Below, piece by piece: positions 16,748 to 25,243 of a DNA stretch of 64,000 nt. The position numbers were made by a program, and so were the translations under genes. Below the pieces are notes generated by a model, which saw nothing but the letters and a program-made list of their open reading frames with translations, had not been told where the DNA came from and ran no database searches. Source of the DNA: Pseudomonas lini. GTDB lineage: Bacteria; Pseudomonadota; Gammaproteobacteria; Pseudomonadales; Pseudomonadaceae. The stretch spans positions 682,001-746,000 of the forward strand of contig NZ_OZ061318.1 of assembly GCF_964063345.1 (NCBI RefSeq), given 5' to 3'. Every line of letters starts with the position of its first letter. The stretch's first letter is position 1.

Positions 16748-17074
16748 ATGCAGACAATCGCGCGCTATTTCTTGCTCATCGCATTCGCCCTCTCACTGCT
16801 TTCTTGTGCAGCCGAAAGCGATGACTCAATGCCTGTCGACGTCTCCGATTACATAACAAGCAGAGACAACTGTGACTCTCTGCGCGGAGACATCCCCGAG
16901 CCGGACCCCGCCGCCCCGGACAACCTCAGCCGTGTCATCAGCGATATCAATAAATACTGCAAGGGCACAGATCAAAAACTGAAGCAGTTGAAAGAGAAAT
17001 ACTCTGGAAACGAAAGCATTGTGAAGTTGCTCTCGACTTACGAAGAAAATATTGAAGCGGATATGAGTTTTTAG
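16748..17074 (+). CDS. Lipoprotein, likely immunity protein for the peptidase effector
   Basis: ATG 16748 (MQTIARYFLLIAFALSLLSC) gives a 108-aa lipoprotein precursor; the lipobox LLSC puts the lipidated Cys at residue 20. A second ATG at 16736 would add four residues. The mature part has two more Cys (DNCDSLRG and KYCKGTD), probably a disulfide, and a helical C-terminus. Starting one base after the effector stop, and directed to the periplasm where a peptidoglycan hydrolase would act, it fits an immunity role. I recognise no named immunity family. Confidence 0.7.
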   Translation: MQTIARYFLLIAFALSLLSCAAESDDSMPVDVSDYITSRDNCDSLRGDIPEPDPAAPDNLSRVISDINKYCKGTDQKLKQLKEKYSGNESIVKLLSTYEENIEADMSF

Positions 17075-17098
17075 ATTCACTCATCAAGGACGGCTGTT

Positions 17099-17842
17099 GT
17101 GAAATCTGAAAACACCAATCCACAGGTCTGGTTATCCGAAACCCCGCTACTGCCGGGTGAACGCCTCTACCTGATCATCAGCGCGGCCAGCGATGTCGAA
17201 GCGCTCAAGACGCTTTACCAAAACGAACCGACAACCCAGGCGATCCCGATTTGGGGCGGCACACCCTACGCGACTTGGCAGCCAGTGATGCCCTACCTCA
17301 CCGAGTTGAAACCCAACTCAAGCTTCCTGCCATGGATTGCCGAAACCGACGCCCTCGATTGGGGATGGCTAGCCGTATCCCGCTCCGAGCCGAACGAGGT
17401 TTTCGAACACCTTCGCAGCCTGACTCAAGTGAAGATGCCGGATGGGACTGAAGTGTTTTTTCGGTTCTGGGATGGTCGGCATATCTACCCGATTCTGGAT
17501 GGGCTCGGCGATGCCGCCGGTGAAGTGCTGCCGGTGTTTGATCGGTACCTGATCAATGGGAAGAGTCTGGAGGTGGGGCCGCACGCGGTGCCACCGGCGA
17601 AGGACTGGCCTTGGTGGGTGGTGCCGAAGGCGTTGCTGGATGACCTGACCAAGCAAAACCCGTCGACCGTAATAGGCAACATGATGCAGTGGCTGCAGGA
17701 CGACCACGCCGAACTGTATTTCTCGTTCCCTGAATCCAACCTGCGAGAAAAAGTGGCGCGCTTCGTAAAGCGCACGCCGCTCATGGAAGAAAACTACACA
17801 GGGCTGCTGAAAGCCCACTTGGAAAATGAGGTGGCTGTATGA
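17099..17842 (+). CDS. DUF4123 T6SS effector chaperone/adaptor (Tap/TEC family)
   Basis: GTG start at 17099 with AAGGA 8 nt upstream; 247 aa. It has the DUF4123 features: an N-terminal RLYLIISAASDVEALKTLY, the central FLPWIAETDALDWGWLAVSRSE and FRFWDGRHIYPILD, and a helical C-terminal lobe. These adaptors bind effectors and load them onto the VgrG tip, are not themselves toxic, and are nearly always encoded directly before their cargo. It overlaps the rhs gene by 4 bp (ATGA), which makes Rhs its cargo, probably in place of a PAAR/EagR loading system. Confidence 0.88.
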   Translation: MKSENTNPQVWLSETPLLPGERLYLIISAASDVEALKTLYQNEPTTQAIPIWGGTPYATWQPVMPYLTELKPNSSFLPWIAETDALDWGWLAVSRSEPNEVFEHLRSLTQVKMPDGTEVFFRFWDGRHIYPILDGLGDAAGEVLPVFDRYLINGKSLEVGPHAVPPAKDWPWWVVPKALLDDLTKQNPSTVIGNMMQWLQDDHAELYFSFPESNLREKVARFVKRTPLMEENYTGLLKAHLENEVAV

Positions 17843-20800
17843 GCATTTTGATGGGTGAGATCATAGGCAACCTCACGGCAAAACAACCTGATGCTCAGGC
17901 CATCATCAGTGACTTCAAGAAGTGCCTGAAGGATTACCGTGAGCATGCCGAGGCCTGGTACGGCGGAGTCCTGGACGCGGAACAGCAATTCAAGGTCGGT
18001 GATGAGGTCGGCACTCAGGACAAGGACAGCAAAAAGGAAAACACCCTTTACGCCAACTGCCCGGCAAACGGCAAGCTCACGCTTGTACATAGCTTCGAGT
18101 CTGCGCGATTTGTTCCGATCGGCAATACGCCGGTCCGTCTAGTGCCTGTGATGGATGGTCGGTTCATTGGCAAGAACGAAGCCGGACCGGAAATCAACAA
18201 GACAATCGACTCGACCGGGATTCTGGAAGTCACCGGCCTCACGCCCAATCAGCAATACAAAATCACATTCTTCCCGAACCCTACTCGCGCGCAGATCGAC
18301 AGCCTGTTCAACTCCTATCAGGGCGTGATCGGCGATTTGAACGGCTGGTTGCAGACTGAATGGAGCACAAGTTTCCTACCGCTTTGGCAGGCACATACCA
18401 ATGCATCGATGGGTGGCCGTGTCCTGCAGGAACTGGAGGCCGCATGGGAAGGCTTTCTGAAAGCCATCATGGGTTTGTGGGGCGATATCAAAAGCCTCTA
18501 CAACCTGGTTGCGCATCCTCGTGAGAACTACGAGAAGCTGAAAAACTTCTTCACCGAAGAACAAATCAAGAAAATTTATGACGCCTCCGCTGAGGCCATT
18601 CACACCGCCCTGTTGATCGCCAGCGATGAACCACTAATGTGGATCTACGTTGCCGCCATCATGGCCTGGGTGAAGATGCTGCCACCGCAGACCTGCACGG
18701 AAGTGCTGGCTCAGCTGACCACAGAATTCCTGCTGAACATCCTGGTCGGTGTCGTCCTGACCGGCGGTCTCGGCCTGGCCGTGCGCATTGGCACGAAGGT
18801 AGTTAAAGCCACGCAAAACAGCGGCAAAGTTGTGAAACTGATTGAAGACTTTACCGGCATGCTGATGAAAGTCAGCAAAACAAGCGCCACACCGCATACC
18901 GAGGCTGCTCGGCCTTTACTGCTTAATGGCAATTCGGCATTCAACCCGGCGCGTAAAGCCAACGTTGAGATCGCCCCGCCCAAACCCGCCGAAACAGCAA
19001 CGGCGCCGAAGAAAAAATCACCTGTCGCCGGTGGAAAAGTGGAAACGGATGCGCAGATCCAAGCGCGCGGCAAAACTGAAAGCGCCACACGCGTCGAGCA
19101 AAAAGAGGCGGTCGACAACGCGCCAAATCAATCGAAAAACCCGGCTGACCAACCCACCGAGTGTGCCAACAAAACCTGCCTGAAAGACGACCCGATTTCG
19201 ATGGTGACCGGCGAGGAATTGCTGACCCTCTCCGATGGCGAACTGGGTGGTTTGTTGCCTCTGGAATGGACGCGCCTTTACCGAAGCAGTGCGGTCGAAA
19301 TCGACAGCCGTCTTGGCCATGGTTGGAGCCATTCCCTGTCTCATCGTTTGCAACTGGACGATGAAGGTGTGCTGTGGACGGACAACGAAAACCGCCAGAT
19401 CCGCTTCCCGATGCCAACCGAACAACGCCCGGCTATCACCAACAGTCTGGCGCAGGCGGCGATTTACTTGGGCGATGCTCCCGGTGAACTGATCCTTACC
19501 CAGGCGAGGCCAAAAGCACGCTTCTATCACTTCCGTGCCGGGCGATTGATCACCATCAGCGATGCCTATGACAATCGGGTGCATATCAGTTATGACTTTG
19601 TCGACCGCATTCAACGCATCGACAACGGCGCAGGCCGCGCTTTGCTGCTGCGTTACGACGACCGTCATATCGCCGCGGTGGATCATCAGCAACAACGCTC
19701 CGAGTACAACGAGCGCGGTGAACGCCAGGATCCATGGCTAACCATTCAGACCTTGGTCTCCTACCGCTACAACACGCGTAATCAGCTCGTTTCCTCGACC
19801 AATGCGGCAGGTGAAACCGAGCATTACCGCTACAACGATCAGCACGTCATTCTGGAACGGCAACTGGCCGGGGGCGCCAGCTTCTTCTGGGAATGGGAAC
19901 GTGAAGGCAAGCTTTCCCGTTGCGTCCGTCACTGGGCTAACTACTCGCAGCTGGAAGCGCGTTACGAGTGGGATGACAAAGGTTCAGTGACTGCTTACAA
20001 CTCCGACGGCAGCGAGCATGTCTACGTGCATGACAAGAATGCGCGTTTGATCAGCGAGACCGCTCCCGATGGCGGGAAAACGCAGAATGCCTATGACGAT
20101 CAGGGTCGCCTGGTCGCAGTAAAAGACCCGATGGGGGCCATCACCGAGTATCAGTACAGCGATGCCGGGCGCTTGATGGCCGTGATCCCGCCGGAAGACG
20201 AACCGACCCGTTACAACTACTTCAATGGTCAACTCATTGATGTCCAGCGAGGTAAAGCGCGCTGGAAGTACGAGCGCAACCGTCAAGGCGATATCACCCA
20301 ACAAACCGATCCTCAGGGCGCCGAAACCCACTACAGCTACGACCGTCAAGGCCGCCTGCTGGAAATACGTCATCCCGACGGCAGCCGTCATCAACTGGGC
20401 TGGAACAATCTCGGCCAACTGCTGGAAGAACGCCTGCCTGACGGCGGCCAACGCAAGTACCGTTACAACGCGCTAGGTCGGCAAATCACACGTCAGGATG
20501 AAACCGGGGCCATCACCCATTACCAATGGGACGCCGTTGATCGCCTGACACAAATCACCCTTCCCGGTGGCGCCACCCGCGCCTTCACCTACAACCCGTA
20601 TGGTCGCGTCACCGCCGAACGGGATGAACTCGGGCGCATCACCCGCTACGAATACGCCGACAACCTGCACCTGGTGAGCCGCCGCATCAACCCCGACGGC
20701 AGCCAACTGCGCTACCGGTACGACAACTCGCGCCTGCTGCTCACCGAGATTGAAAACGAACGCGGCGAGCACTACCACCTCGAGTACTACCCGAACGGCC

Positions 20801-22674
20801 TGATCCAGCAGGAAACCGGGTTCGACGGTCGCCGCACCGCCTACGAATACGACCTCAACGGTCAGTTGCTGAAGAAAACCGAATTCGGCGACGATGGCAG
20901 CGAGCTGGTGACCGAGTACCTGCGCGACGCTGCGGGCCGCCTGCTGGTGAAAACCTTGGCTGACGGCGAAGAAATTCACTACAGCTACGACGCCCTCGGT
21001 CGCCTCGTTAACGTTGACGACGGCAACTGGCCGCTGGCGTATGAATATGACCTGCAAGATCGCCTGATCACCGAACACCAGGGCTGGGGCACCCTGCGTT
21101 ACGAGTACGACAGCGTCGGCCAACTGAAACACTGCCGCCTGCCGGACGGCAGCAAGCTCGACTACCACCACCAGCCTGGCGGCCAGTTGAGCAGAATCGA
21201 CCTTAACGGCTCGCACCTGACCAGCCACCAGTTCAACGCCGGCCGCGAACAGCAGCGCCAACAAGGGCTGTTGCTCAGCCAATATCAGTATGACGAACAG
21301 GGTCGGTTGCAAGCACACAGCGTCAGCCAGCGCGAAAAGAATCTGTTCCAGCGCCGCTACACCTACGACGCCAACGGCAACCTTGCCGGCATCGACGATA
21401 GCCGCAAAGGTAACCGCAGCTACCACTACGACCCGCTTGATCGCCTGATCAACGTCCGTGGCAGCACGCCTGAAAGCTTCGCCCACGACCCGGCAGGTAA
21501 CTTGCTGGGCCAAGGCGACCAACCAAGCGCGAACCTGGCTAACGTCAAAGGCAACCGCCTACTGATGCAAGGCGATCGCCATTACGACTACGACGCCTTT
21601 GGCAATCTGACCCGCGAACGTCGCGGTACCGGCCAGAAACTCGTCACCGAGTATCGTTACGACTGCCAGCATCGTTTGATCGGCGTCAGCCTGCCGGGTG
21701 GCAGCATCGCGAGCTACAAATACGACGCCTTCGGCCGTCGCATAGCCAAAACCGTCGATGGCCGCACCACCGAATTCCTGTGGCAAGGTGAACGCCTCAT
21801 CGCTGAAAGCGCGGACAACCGCTATCGCAGCTACATCTACGAACCCGGCAGCTTCCGCCCGCTGGCCATGCTTGATGGCGAAGGCCCGCTGAAAGCCACA
21901 CCGTTCTACTACCAACTCGACCACCTCGGCACGCCTCAGGAACTCACCGACTACAGCGGCGAGATTATGTGGTCGGCGAAATACCGCGCCTACGGTAATC
22001 TCGCCACCCTCGACATCGCTGAAATCGACAACCCGCTACGCTTTCAGGGCCAGTATTTCGATGCGGAAACGGGCTTACATTACAACCGGCATCGCTACTA
22101 CAATCCGGGGACTGGTCGGTTTCTGACGCCGGATCCGATCAAGCTTGCGGGTGGGTTGAATAACTACCAGTACGTGCCTAACCCTACGGGGTGGGTGGAT
22201 CCGTTGGGGTTGAGTGGGTGCCCAGGGGCAGGAGATAAGGCAGATCCCTCGGTAAACCCAGCAGGTAAAGCCAAAGTCGACACCAAAGAACCGCCGGTTC
22301 CCGATGTTCCTTGGACAAGTCCTTCTGTAAAAAGAGCTTCAGATCAACTCGATCAAGGAGCACGAGATGTAACGGTCAATAGCCGAGCAGAGGCCGAAGA
22401 ACTTTTCAGGGGTAAATATGTCGGCAAAGGTTATAGAAACGCTGAAGAGTTTAACTCAGTGACGGCAAAGGACTACTTTGAAACTCCCAAAGGAAAAGAA
22501 TCATACTACCATTGGGATGACACTCCTGCTTCCGACATAGACACTAGAAAAGTTCACATGGCAAACCATAGCCCTAACGACCCTCACTCAGCACTACCGC
22601 ATTTGCAACTACACCCAAAAGACGGCAAAGTAATTCGTATCTATTGGCCAAATCAATTTGAGGGGCAAAAATGA
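17839..22674 (+). CDS. Rhs polymorphic toxin, T6SS effector with DUF4123-type loading
   Basis: A 1611-aa protein. Residues 1-260 form an unfamiliar N-terminal domain with a transthyretin-like piece (STGILEVTGLTPNQQYKITF). Residues ~267-320 contain two hydrophobic segments. No PAAR motif is seen. From ~451 (DPISMVTGEELL) the Rhs/DUF6531 entry and many YD repeats form the shell, closing with GLHYNRHRYYNPGTGRFL, TPDPIKLAGGLNNYQYV and WVDPLGL (residues ~1418-1458). The last ~153 residues, lower in GC, are the variable toxin: EEFNSVTAKDYFETPKGKES, YYHWDD, then HLQLHPKDGKVIRIYWPNQ. I do not recognise this toxin family. The immunity gene overlaps the stop by 4 bp. The hydrophobic pair may help entry into the target cell. 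Confidence 0.93.
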   Translation: MSILMGEIIGNLTAKQPDAQAIISDFKKCLKDYREHAEAWYGGVLDAEQQFKVGDEVGTQDKDSKKENTLYANCPANGKLTLVHSFESARFVPIGNTPVRLVPVMDGRFIGKNEAGPEINKTIDSTGILEVTGLTPNQQYKITFFPNPTRAQIDSLFNSYQGVIGDLNGWLQTEWSTSFLPLWQAHTNASMGGRVLQELEAAWEGFLKAIMGLWGDIKSLYNLVAHPRENYEKLKNFFTEEQIKKIYDASAEAIHTALLIASDEPLMWIYVAAIMAWVKMLPPQTCTEVLAQLTTEFLLNILVGVVLTGGLGLAVRIGTKVVKATQNSGKVVKLIEDFTGMLMKVSKTSATPHTEAARPLLLNGNSAFNPARKANVEIAPPKPAETATAPKKKSPVAGGKVETDAQIQARGKTESATRVEQKEAVDNAPNQSKNPADQPTECANKTCLKDDPISMVTGEELLTLSDGELGGLLPLEWTRLYRSSAVEIDSRLGHGWSHSLSHRLQLDDEGVLWTDNENRQIRFPMPTEQRPAITNSLAQAAIYLGDAPGELILTQARPKARFYHFRAGRLITISDAYDNRVHISYDFVDRIQRIDNGAGRALLLRYDDRHIAAVDHQQQRSEYNERGERQDPWLTIQTLVSYRYNTRNQLVSSTNAAGETEHYRYNDQHVILERQLAGGASFFWEWEREGKLSRCVRHWANYSQLEARYEWDDKGSVTAYNSDGSEHVYVHDKNARLISETAPDGGKTQNAYDDQGRLVAVKDPMGAITEYQYSDAGRLMAVIPPEDEPTRYNYFNGQLIDVQRGKARWKYERNRQGDITQQTDPQGAETHYSYDRQGRLLEIRHPDGSRHQLGWNNLGQLLEERLPDGGQRKYRYNALGRQITRQDETGAITHYQWDAVDRLTQITLPGGATRAFTYNPYGRVTAERDELGRITRYEYADNLHLVSRRINPDGSQLRYRYDNSRLLLTEIENERGEHYHLEYYPNGLIQQETGFDGRRTAYEYDLNGQLLKKTEFGDDGSELVTEYLRDAAGRLLVKTLADGEEIHYSYDALGRLVNVDDGNWPLAYEYDLQDRLITEHQGWGTLRYEYDSVGQLKHCRLPDGSKLDYHHQPGGQLSRIDLNGSHLTSHQFNAGREQQRQQGLLLSQYQYDEQGRLQAHSVSQREKNLFQRRYTYDANGNLAGIDDSRKGNRSYHYDPLDRLINVRGSTPESFAHDPAGNLLGQGDQPSANLANVKGNRLLMQGDRHYDYDAFGNLTRERRGTGQKLVTEYRYDCQHRLIGVSLPGGSIASYKYDAFGRRIAKTVDGRTTEFLWQGERLIAESADNRYRSYIYEPGSFRPLAMLDGEGPLKATPFYYQLDHLGTPQELTDYSGEIMWSAKYRAYGNLATLDIAEIDNPLRFQGQYFDAETGLHYNRHRYYNPGTGRFLTPDPIKLAGGLNNYQYVPNPTGWVDPLGLSGCPGAGDKADPSVNPAGKAKVDTKEPPVPDVPWTSPSVKRASDQLDQGARDVTVNSRAEAEELFRGKYVGKGYRNAEEFNSVTAKDYFETPKGKESYYHWDDTPASDIDTRKVHMANHSPNDPHSALPHLQLHPKDGKVIRIYWPNQFEGQK

Positions 22675-23060
22675 ACGACCAAAAAATGATCCCACGAAGT
22701 GTTTGGTACGGACTCGAAGGTACAGGCTACGACAAAATCGCACAAGAACTTAAGTCTGAAGATGCATTACTGCGCAAATGGATTGCCATATATGCAATTT
22801 ACAAATTTGAATTTTCGCCAGATGACCCTTTTCAATATTATGACTTCATAAGCTCATCAAAGAATTCACGCTATGCAGTAATAGAATTCTCAATACCAAT
22901 TGAAACAATAAAAACAAGCGACGGCATTGATGACCGAGACATCACAATAATAAAACTTGAAACAATGGACTCGGAAGAAGAAATAAATCTCCTTCTAGAA
23001 AAAATCAATATTGCACCGGAACTTTTCACACCGCCATGGCGATGTGACTACCCCCTGTAA
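22671..23060 (+). CDS. Cognate immunity protein of the Rhs toxin (unknown family)
   Basis: A 129-aa, AT-rich gene overlapping the rhs stop by ATGA. The protein is acidic, has no signal peptide and would stay cytoplasmic, implying that the Rhs toxin acts in the cytoplasm (for example on nucleic acid or nucleotides). Features: WYGLEGTGYDKIAQELKSED at the start and a C-terminal SEEEINLLLEKINIAPELF. No named Imm family is recognised; the role comes from its position. Confidence 0.75.
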   Translation: MNDQKMIPRSVWYGLEGTGYDKIAQELKSEDALLRKWIAIYAIYKFEFSPDDPFQYYDFISSSKNSRYAVIEFSIPIETIKTSDGIDDRDITIIKLETMDSEEEINLLLEKINIAPELFTPPWRCDYPL

Positions 23061-23094
23061 ATTTACAAGTAATTATAAAACTCATACATAAGAG

Positions 23095-23145
23095 TTGGAA
23101 ACCTATTTTCTACGCACACATGAAAATAAATCCGCCCCCTTTTTG
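23095..23145. repeat. Degenerate inverted repeat, copy A (start of first orphan toxin/immunity module)
   Basis: TATTTTC (23104-23110) pairs with GAAAATA (23122-23128), and the right arm continues AATCCGCCCCCTTTTT. This resembles the right arms of copies B and C in the same tail. The toxin remnant reads on immediately after the final T-run. The left arm is eroded beyond seven base pairs. Confidence 0.55.
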
Positions 23146-23150
23146 CTCTG

Positions 23151-23402
23151 AAAGAGGATCCAACGCACAGAGCACCTAGCTATGTCGTTGATCAGATACC
23201 TGCAAAGGGAAGAGTATTTCCGCTCAAGGGCGGAGATGGAACAAATAACACGCTCACACAAATGGAGGGGACAATGAATAACAAACGTGGCATTTTCGAA
23301 TGGATTGTAAATTCAAAACTAGAGCTAACTCATCAAAGATTCATCCCTGATGGAAAAATGACTGGCACACCAAACCAAATTCCATCAAGACTGCCCAAGT
23401 AG
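23151..23402 (+). pseudogene. Orphan Rhs C-terminal toxin fragment
   Basis: An 83-codon frame without its own start reads from 23151 to TAG 23400-23402: ...APSYVVDQIPAKGRVFPLKG, then TLTQMEGTMNNKRGIFEWIV, then THQRFIPDGKMTGTPNQIP. I recall this style of sequence at the ends of Rhs and related polymorphic toxins. It is detached from any Rhs core and follows inverted repeat A directly. It is best read as the 3' part of a displaced toxin module, silent unless recombined back onto an rhs core. The second half is followed by a DUF2247-like frame, its probable immunity partner. Confidence 0.65.
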
Positions 23403-23911
23403 ATACAAAAATTAAAAATCTTTCGATCGACGGCCATTACATATACAAAAATACCCCATGGATAAATTGGAAGGAGCTTCTATATGGATTTGAGCACGGC
23501 TTTGTAGATAAAAAAGGAGTATCGGAATACGTTTGTGAAACCCTAACAGAAAAGTCCTCACAAGAAGCCATTGAGCTCGCCTCATTGCTACCTCAAGAAA
23601 ATTATTTGGCAAGTGCCTTACTCCAATCACTGGTAGATAAGGACCTCTCCCCAGCAACAGACGCCACCAAACCTTGGATTTTTTTATTACTTTCTTTTTT
23701 ACTTGAACATCAAGAAGACTATGAAGATCCACTTGAAATAGTTGAAGAGCTGTACGCAGACTTCGACTACCCAGAAGAAATTGCCTCTTTAGTTAGATAC
23801 ATGCCTGCCCCAGAAGGAGTCGAAGGATCCGAAGAGAGGCTATTTGAAAATTGGACAATTGCCTTATCAGCTTATAAAGATTTCTTCGAACAACAGAATA
23901 GACCAATTTAA
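23399..23911 (+). pseudogene. DUF2247-like immunity gene without a usable start codon
   Basis: Reading from codon 23399 gives a continuous ~170-residue protein: WINWKELLYGFEHGFVDKKG, then SQEAIELASLLPQENYLASA, then the acidic ...HQEDYEDPLEIVEELYADF. This looks like the DUF2247 family, common beside polymorphic toxins. The frame is open from 23351, but no ATG or GTG occurs before the TTG at 23585, which would cut off the conserved N-terminus. The reading register relative to the toxin stop is what a GTG start at 23399 would give, but the codon is now GTA. The gene is therefore probably dead, or it uses a rare start. Confidence 0.6.
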
Positions 23912-24004
23912 TAAGAAGCAAAAAAAAGAACAGCTTTATTTTCTATGGCCTGAAAGCAACAAAATTAAATCTTACATGCTTGAAATTTAACAGCAAATGA
24001 AAAG

Positions 24005-24065
24005 ATGACAGATTTATTTTCTTGTCGCCTTTCTTCGCTCATGAAAATATATCTGTCACCTTTTT
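24005..24065. repeat. Inverted repeat, copy B (best preserved)
   Basis: GATGACAGATTTATTTTC (24004-24021) pairs with GAAAATATATCTGTCACC (24043-24060) at 16 of 18 positions, with a 21-nt loop, followed by TTTTT. It lies immediately before the second toxin remnant. As a hairpin with T-run it might also terminate transcription from the preceding module. Confidence 0.75.
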
Positions 24066-24164
24066 CGATTCAGCAACAAAACACTACCAAACGGAAAACA
24101 AACGGGCAGAACACAGAGCGAATATAATGAAGCAACCCACTTCAACAAGGAGCCAGAAAAGTGA
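24066..24164 (+). pseudogene. 3' remnant (32 codons) of a second lost toxin
   Basis: Directly after repeat B, the frame that ends in TGA at 24162-24164 reads RFSNKTLPNGKQTGRTQSEY, then NEATHFNKEPEK. The stop overlaps the GTG start of the next gene (GTGA), exactly as toxin and immunity genes overlap elsewhere in this island. That makes it the tail of a deleted toxin rather than a chance frame. It has no start codon of its own. Confidence 0.5.
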
Positions 24165-24493
24165 AAATGATCTCCGTACCATTGAGCTCCGAAGCAATGA
24201 AACGTTTAGATCTAGATGAGTGTTTATCAGGAGACCTTGAGGAACTTCAACTATCAGAAGAGCACTACATACAACTATCGAAATCCGGGACAATTGAAAA
24301 AATAAATTCATCTTTAGGAAAGGTGATAGACGAGTTCGAGGACGAAAGCATTCAGGGCCAAGTAGAGCTTAGCGCCCTGCTGAAAATACTAAATGAAGCG
24401 CCTGAACATATAGAGCTTGACATAATGGAAAAAATTATCCATCTAAACAAACCAACCCTACAAAATGATACTGGATTGTTCTTTTATTTTTAG
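24161..24493 (+). CDS. Orphan immunity-type protein of unknown family
   Basis: GTG at 24161 with AAGGAG 9 nt upstream gives 110 aa; an ATG two codons later is a weaker choice because of spacing. The protein is acidic and helical (LDLDECLSGDLEELQLSEEH), with no signal peptide, ending DTGLFFYF. It is AT-rich like the other island immunity genes. No family is recognised; orphan immunity is inferred from the overlapped toxin remnant upstream. Confidence 0.7.
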   Translation: MKMISVPLSSEAMKRLDLDECLSGDLEELQLSEEHYIQLSKSGTIEKINSSLGKVIDEFEDESIQGQVELSALLKILNEAPEHIELDIMEKIIHLNKPTLQNDTGLFFYF

Positions 24494-24534
24494 AACCAAA
24501 TATATATCTCCAGGAAAATGGGTAAAAGCAGTTA

Positions 24535-24581
24535 AGGGGGATGTTTTTATTTTCATGCACATAGAAAATATCTGCCTCATT
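24535..24581. repeat. Degenerate inverted repeat, copy C
   Basis: GGGGGATGTTTTTATTTTC (24536-24554) faces GAAAATATCTGCCTCAT (24564-24580). The inner TATTTTC/GAAAATA pairs and outer purine/pyrimidine tracts match copies A and B. It precedes the third remnant and the Imm50-like gene. Confidence 0.5.
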
Positions 24582-24587
24582 TCTTTA

Positions 24588-24626
24588 TACCCCTTTTCTC
24601 AGTTCGGTCACAAGGTGCAAAAATGA
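24588..24626 (+). pseudogene. 3' remnant (about 12 codons) of a third lost toxin
   Basis: The frame ending in TGA at 24624-24626 reads YPFSQFGHKVQK and its stop overlaps the ATG of the next gene as ATGA. It is short enough to be chance by itself. The same arrangement (repeat, remnant, overlapping immunity start) occurs at 24066-24164, which raises the likelihood. Confidence 0.35.
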
Positions 24627-25027
24627 AGTTCTGGAACGATATCGATGGCAGCATTTTTTTCAACCAGATTTTCAAAACCCCCGTAGCAACTGGCCTCATT
24701 GAACTTTTCACAGTAAACATCGACAACAACAGACCAACGATAATACTTGAATTTGACATCGAAGAACTCCCTGCCCCCCCTCCCGCAAAATGGAAAAAGG
24801 CTGAATTCAACACATGCCGCATCGGTTTAAACTGCAGCGAAATCAGAGGCCTAACGATCAAAAATATACCTACAAAAGAAAAACTTAGTATAAGAATCAC
24901 TCAGCGCGAAAATCTCTTCACGATTCACGCCTCTAACAACAACTCGATAATTGAATTCACAACAAAATCTCCGCTACTTTGTGGACCCTCAGTTTATATG
25001 AACGATAAAAAACCCGAGCTCACTTAA
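24623..25027 (+). CDS. Orphan immunity protein, Imm50-like
   Basis: ATG 24623 with AAGG upstream; 134 aa. The order of features matches Imm50 as I know it: an N-terminal SIFFNQIF helix, PTIILEFDIEELP, then PPAKWKKAEFNTCRIGLNCS and GLTIKNIPTKEKLSIRI, forming paired beta sheets. Imm50 proteins protect against polymorphic toxins of several kinds. No intact toxin precedes it, only the 12-codon remnant. Its expression would need transcription from the upstream modules or an unseen promoter. Confidence 0.7.
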   Translation: MKFWNDIDGSIFFNQIFKTPVATGLIELFTVNIDNNRPTIILEFDIEELPAPPPAKWKKAEFNTCRIGLNCSEIRGLTIKNIPTKEKLSIRITQRENLFTIHASNNNSIIEFTTKSPLLCGPSVYMNDKKPELT

Positions 25028-25243
25028 AACGAAATCTGACTCAATTTTTTAGCCCTTCGGGACGCCTGACAAAAGCATCAGACATTTCCCACAAAACCCA
25101 TCGCCCCCATGAACTTGTACACCCCTTCCTCCCCAGATAACCTCCCCCAGCCGCTGCAACCTCAGCGACCGGTTTTGACAGACCGAACACGATCAAGGCA
25201 TGCAAATGCCGCTTTGCGGCTCCATTGTTTCAGGAGCTTTACG

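Noticed and set aside
20473..21522. 349-codon minus-strand frame inside rhs
   Set aside because: It is a Val/Ala-rich shadow produced by the YD-repeat codons of rhs; no independent start signal.
25109..25243. N-terminal extension of the DUF6124 gene from ATG 25109
   Set aside because: Pro/Arg-rich untypical sequence without ribosome site; ATG 25244 has CAGGAG and matches the family start.
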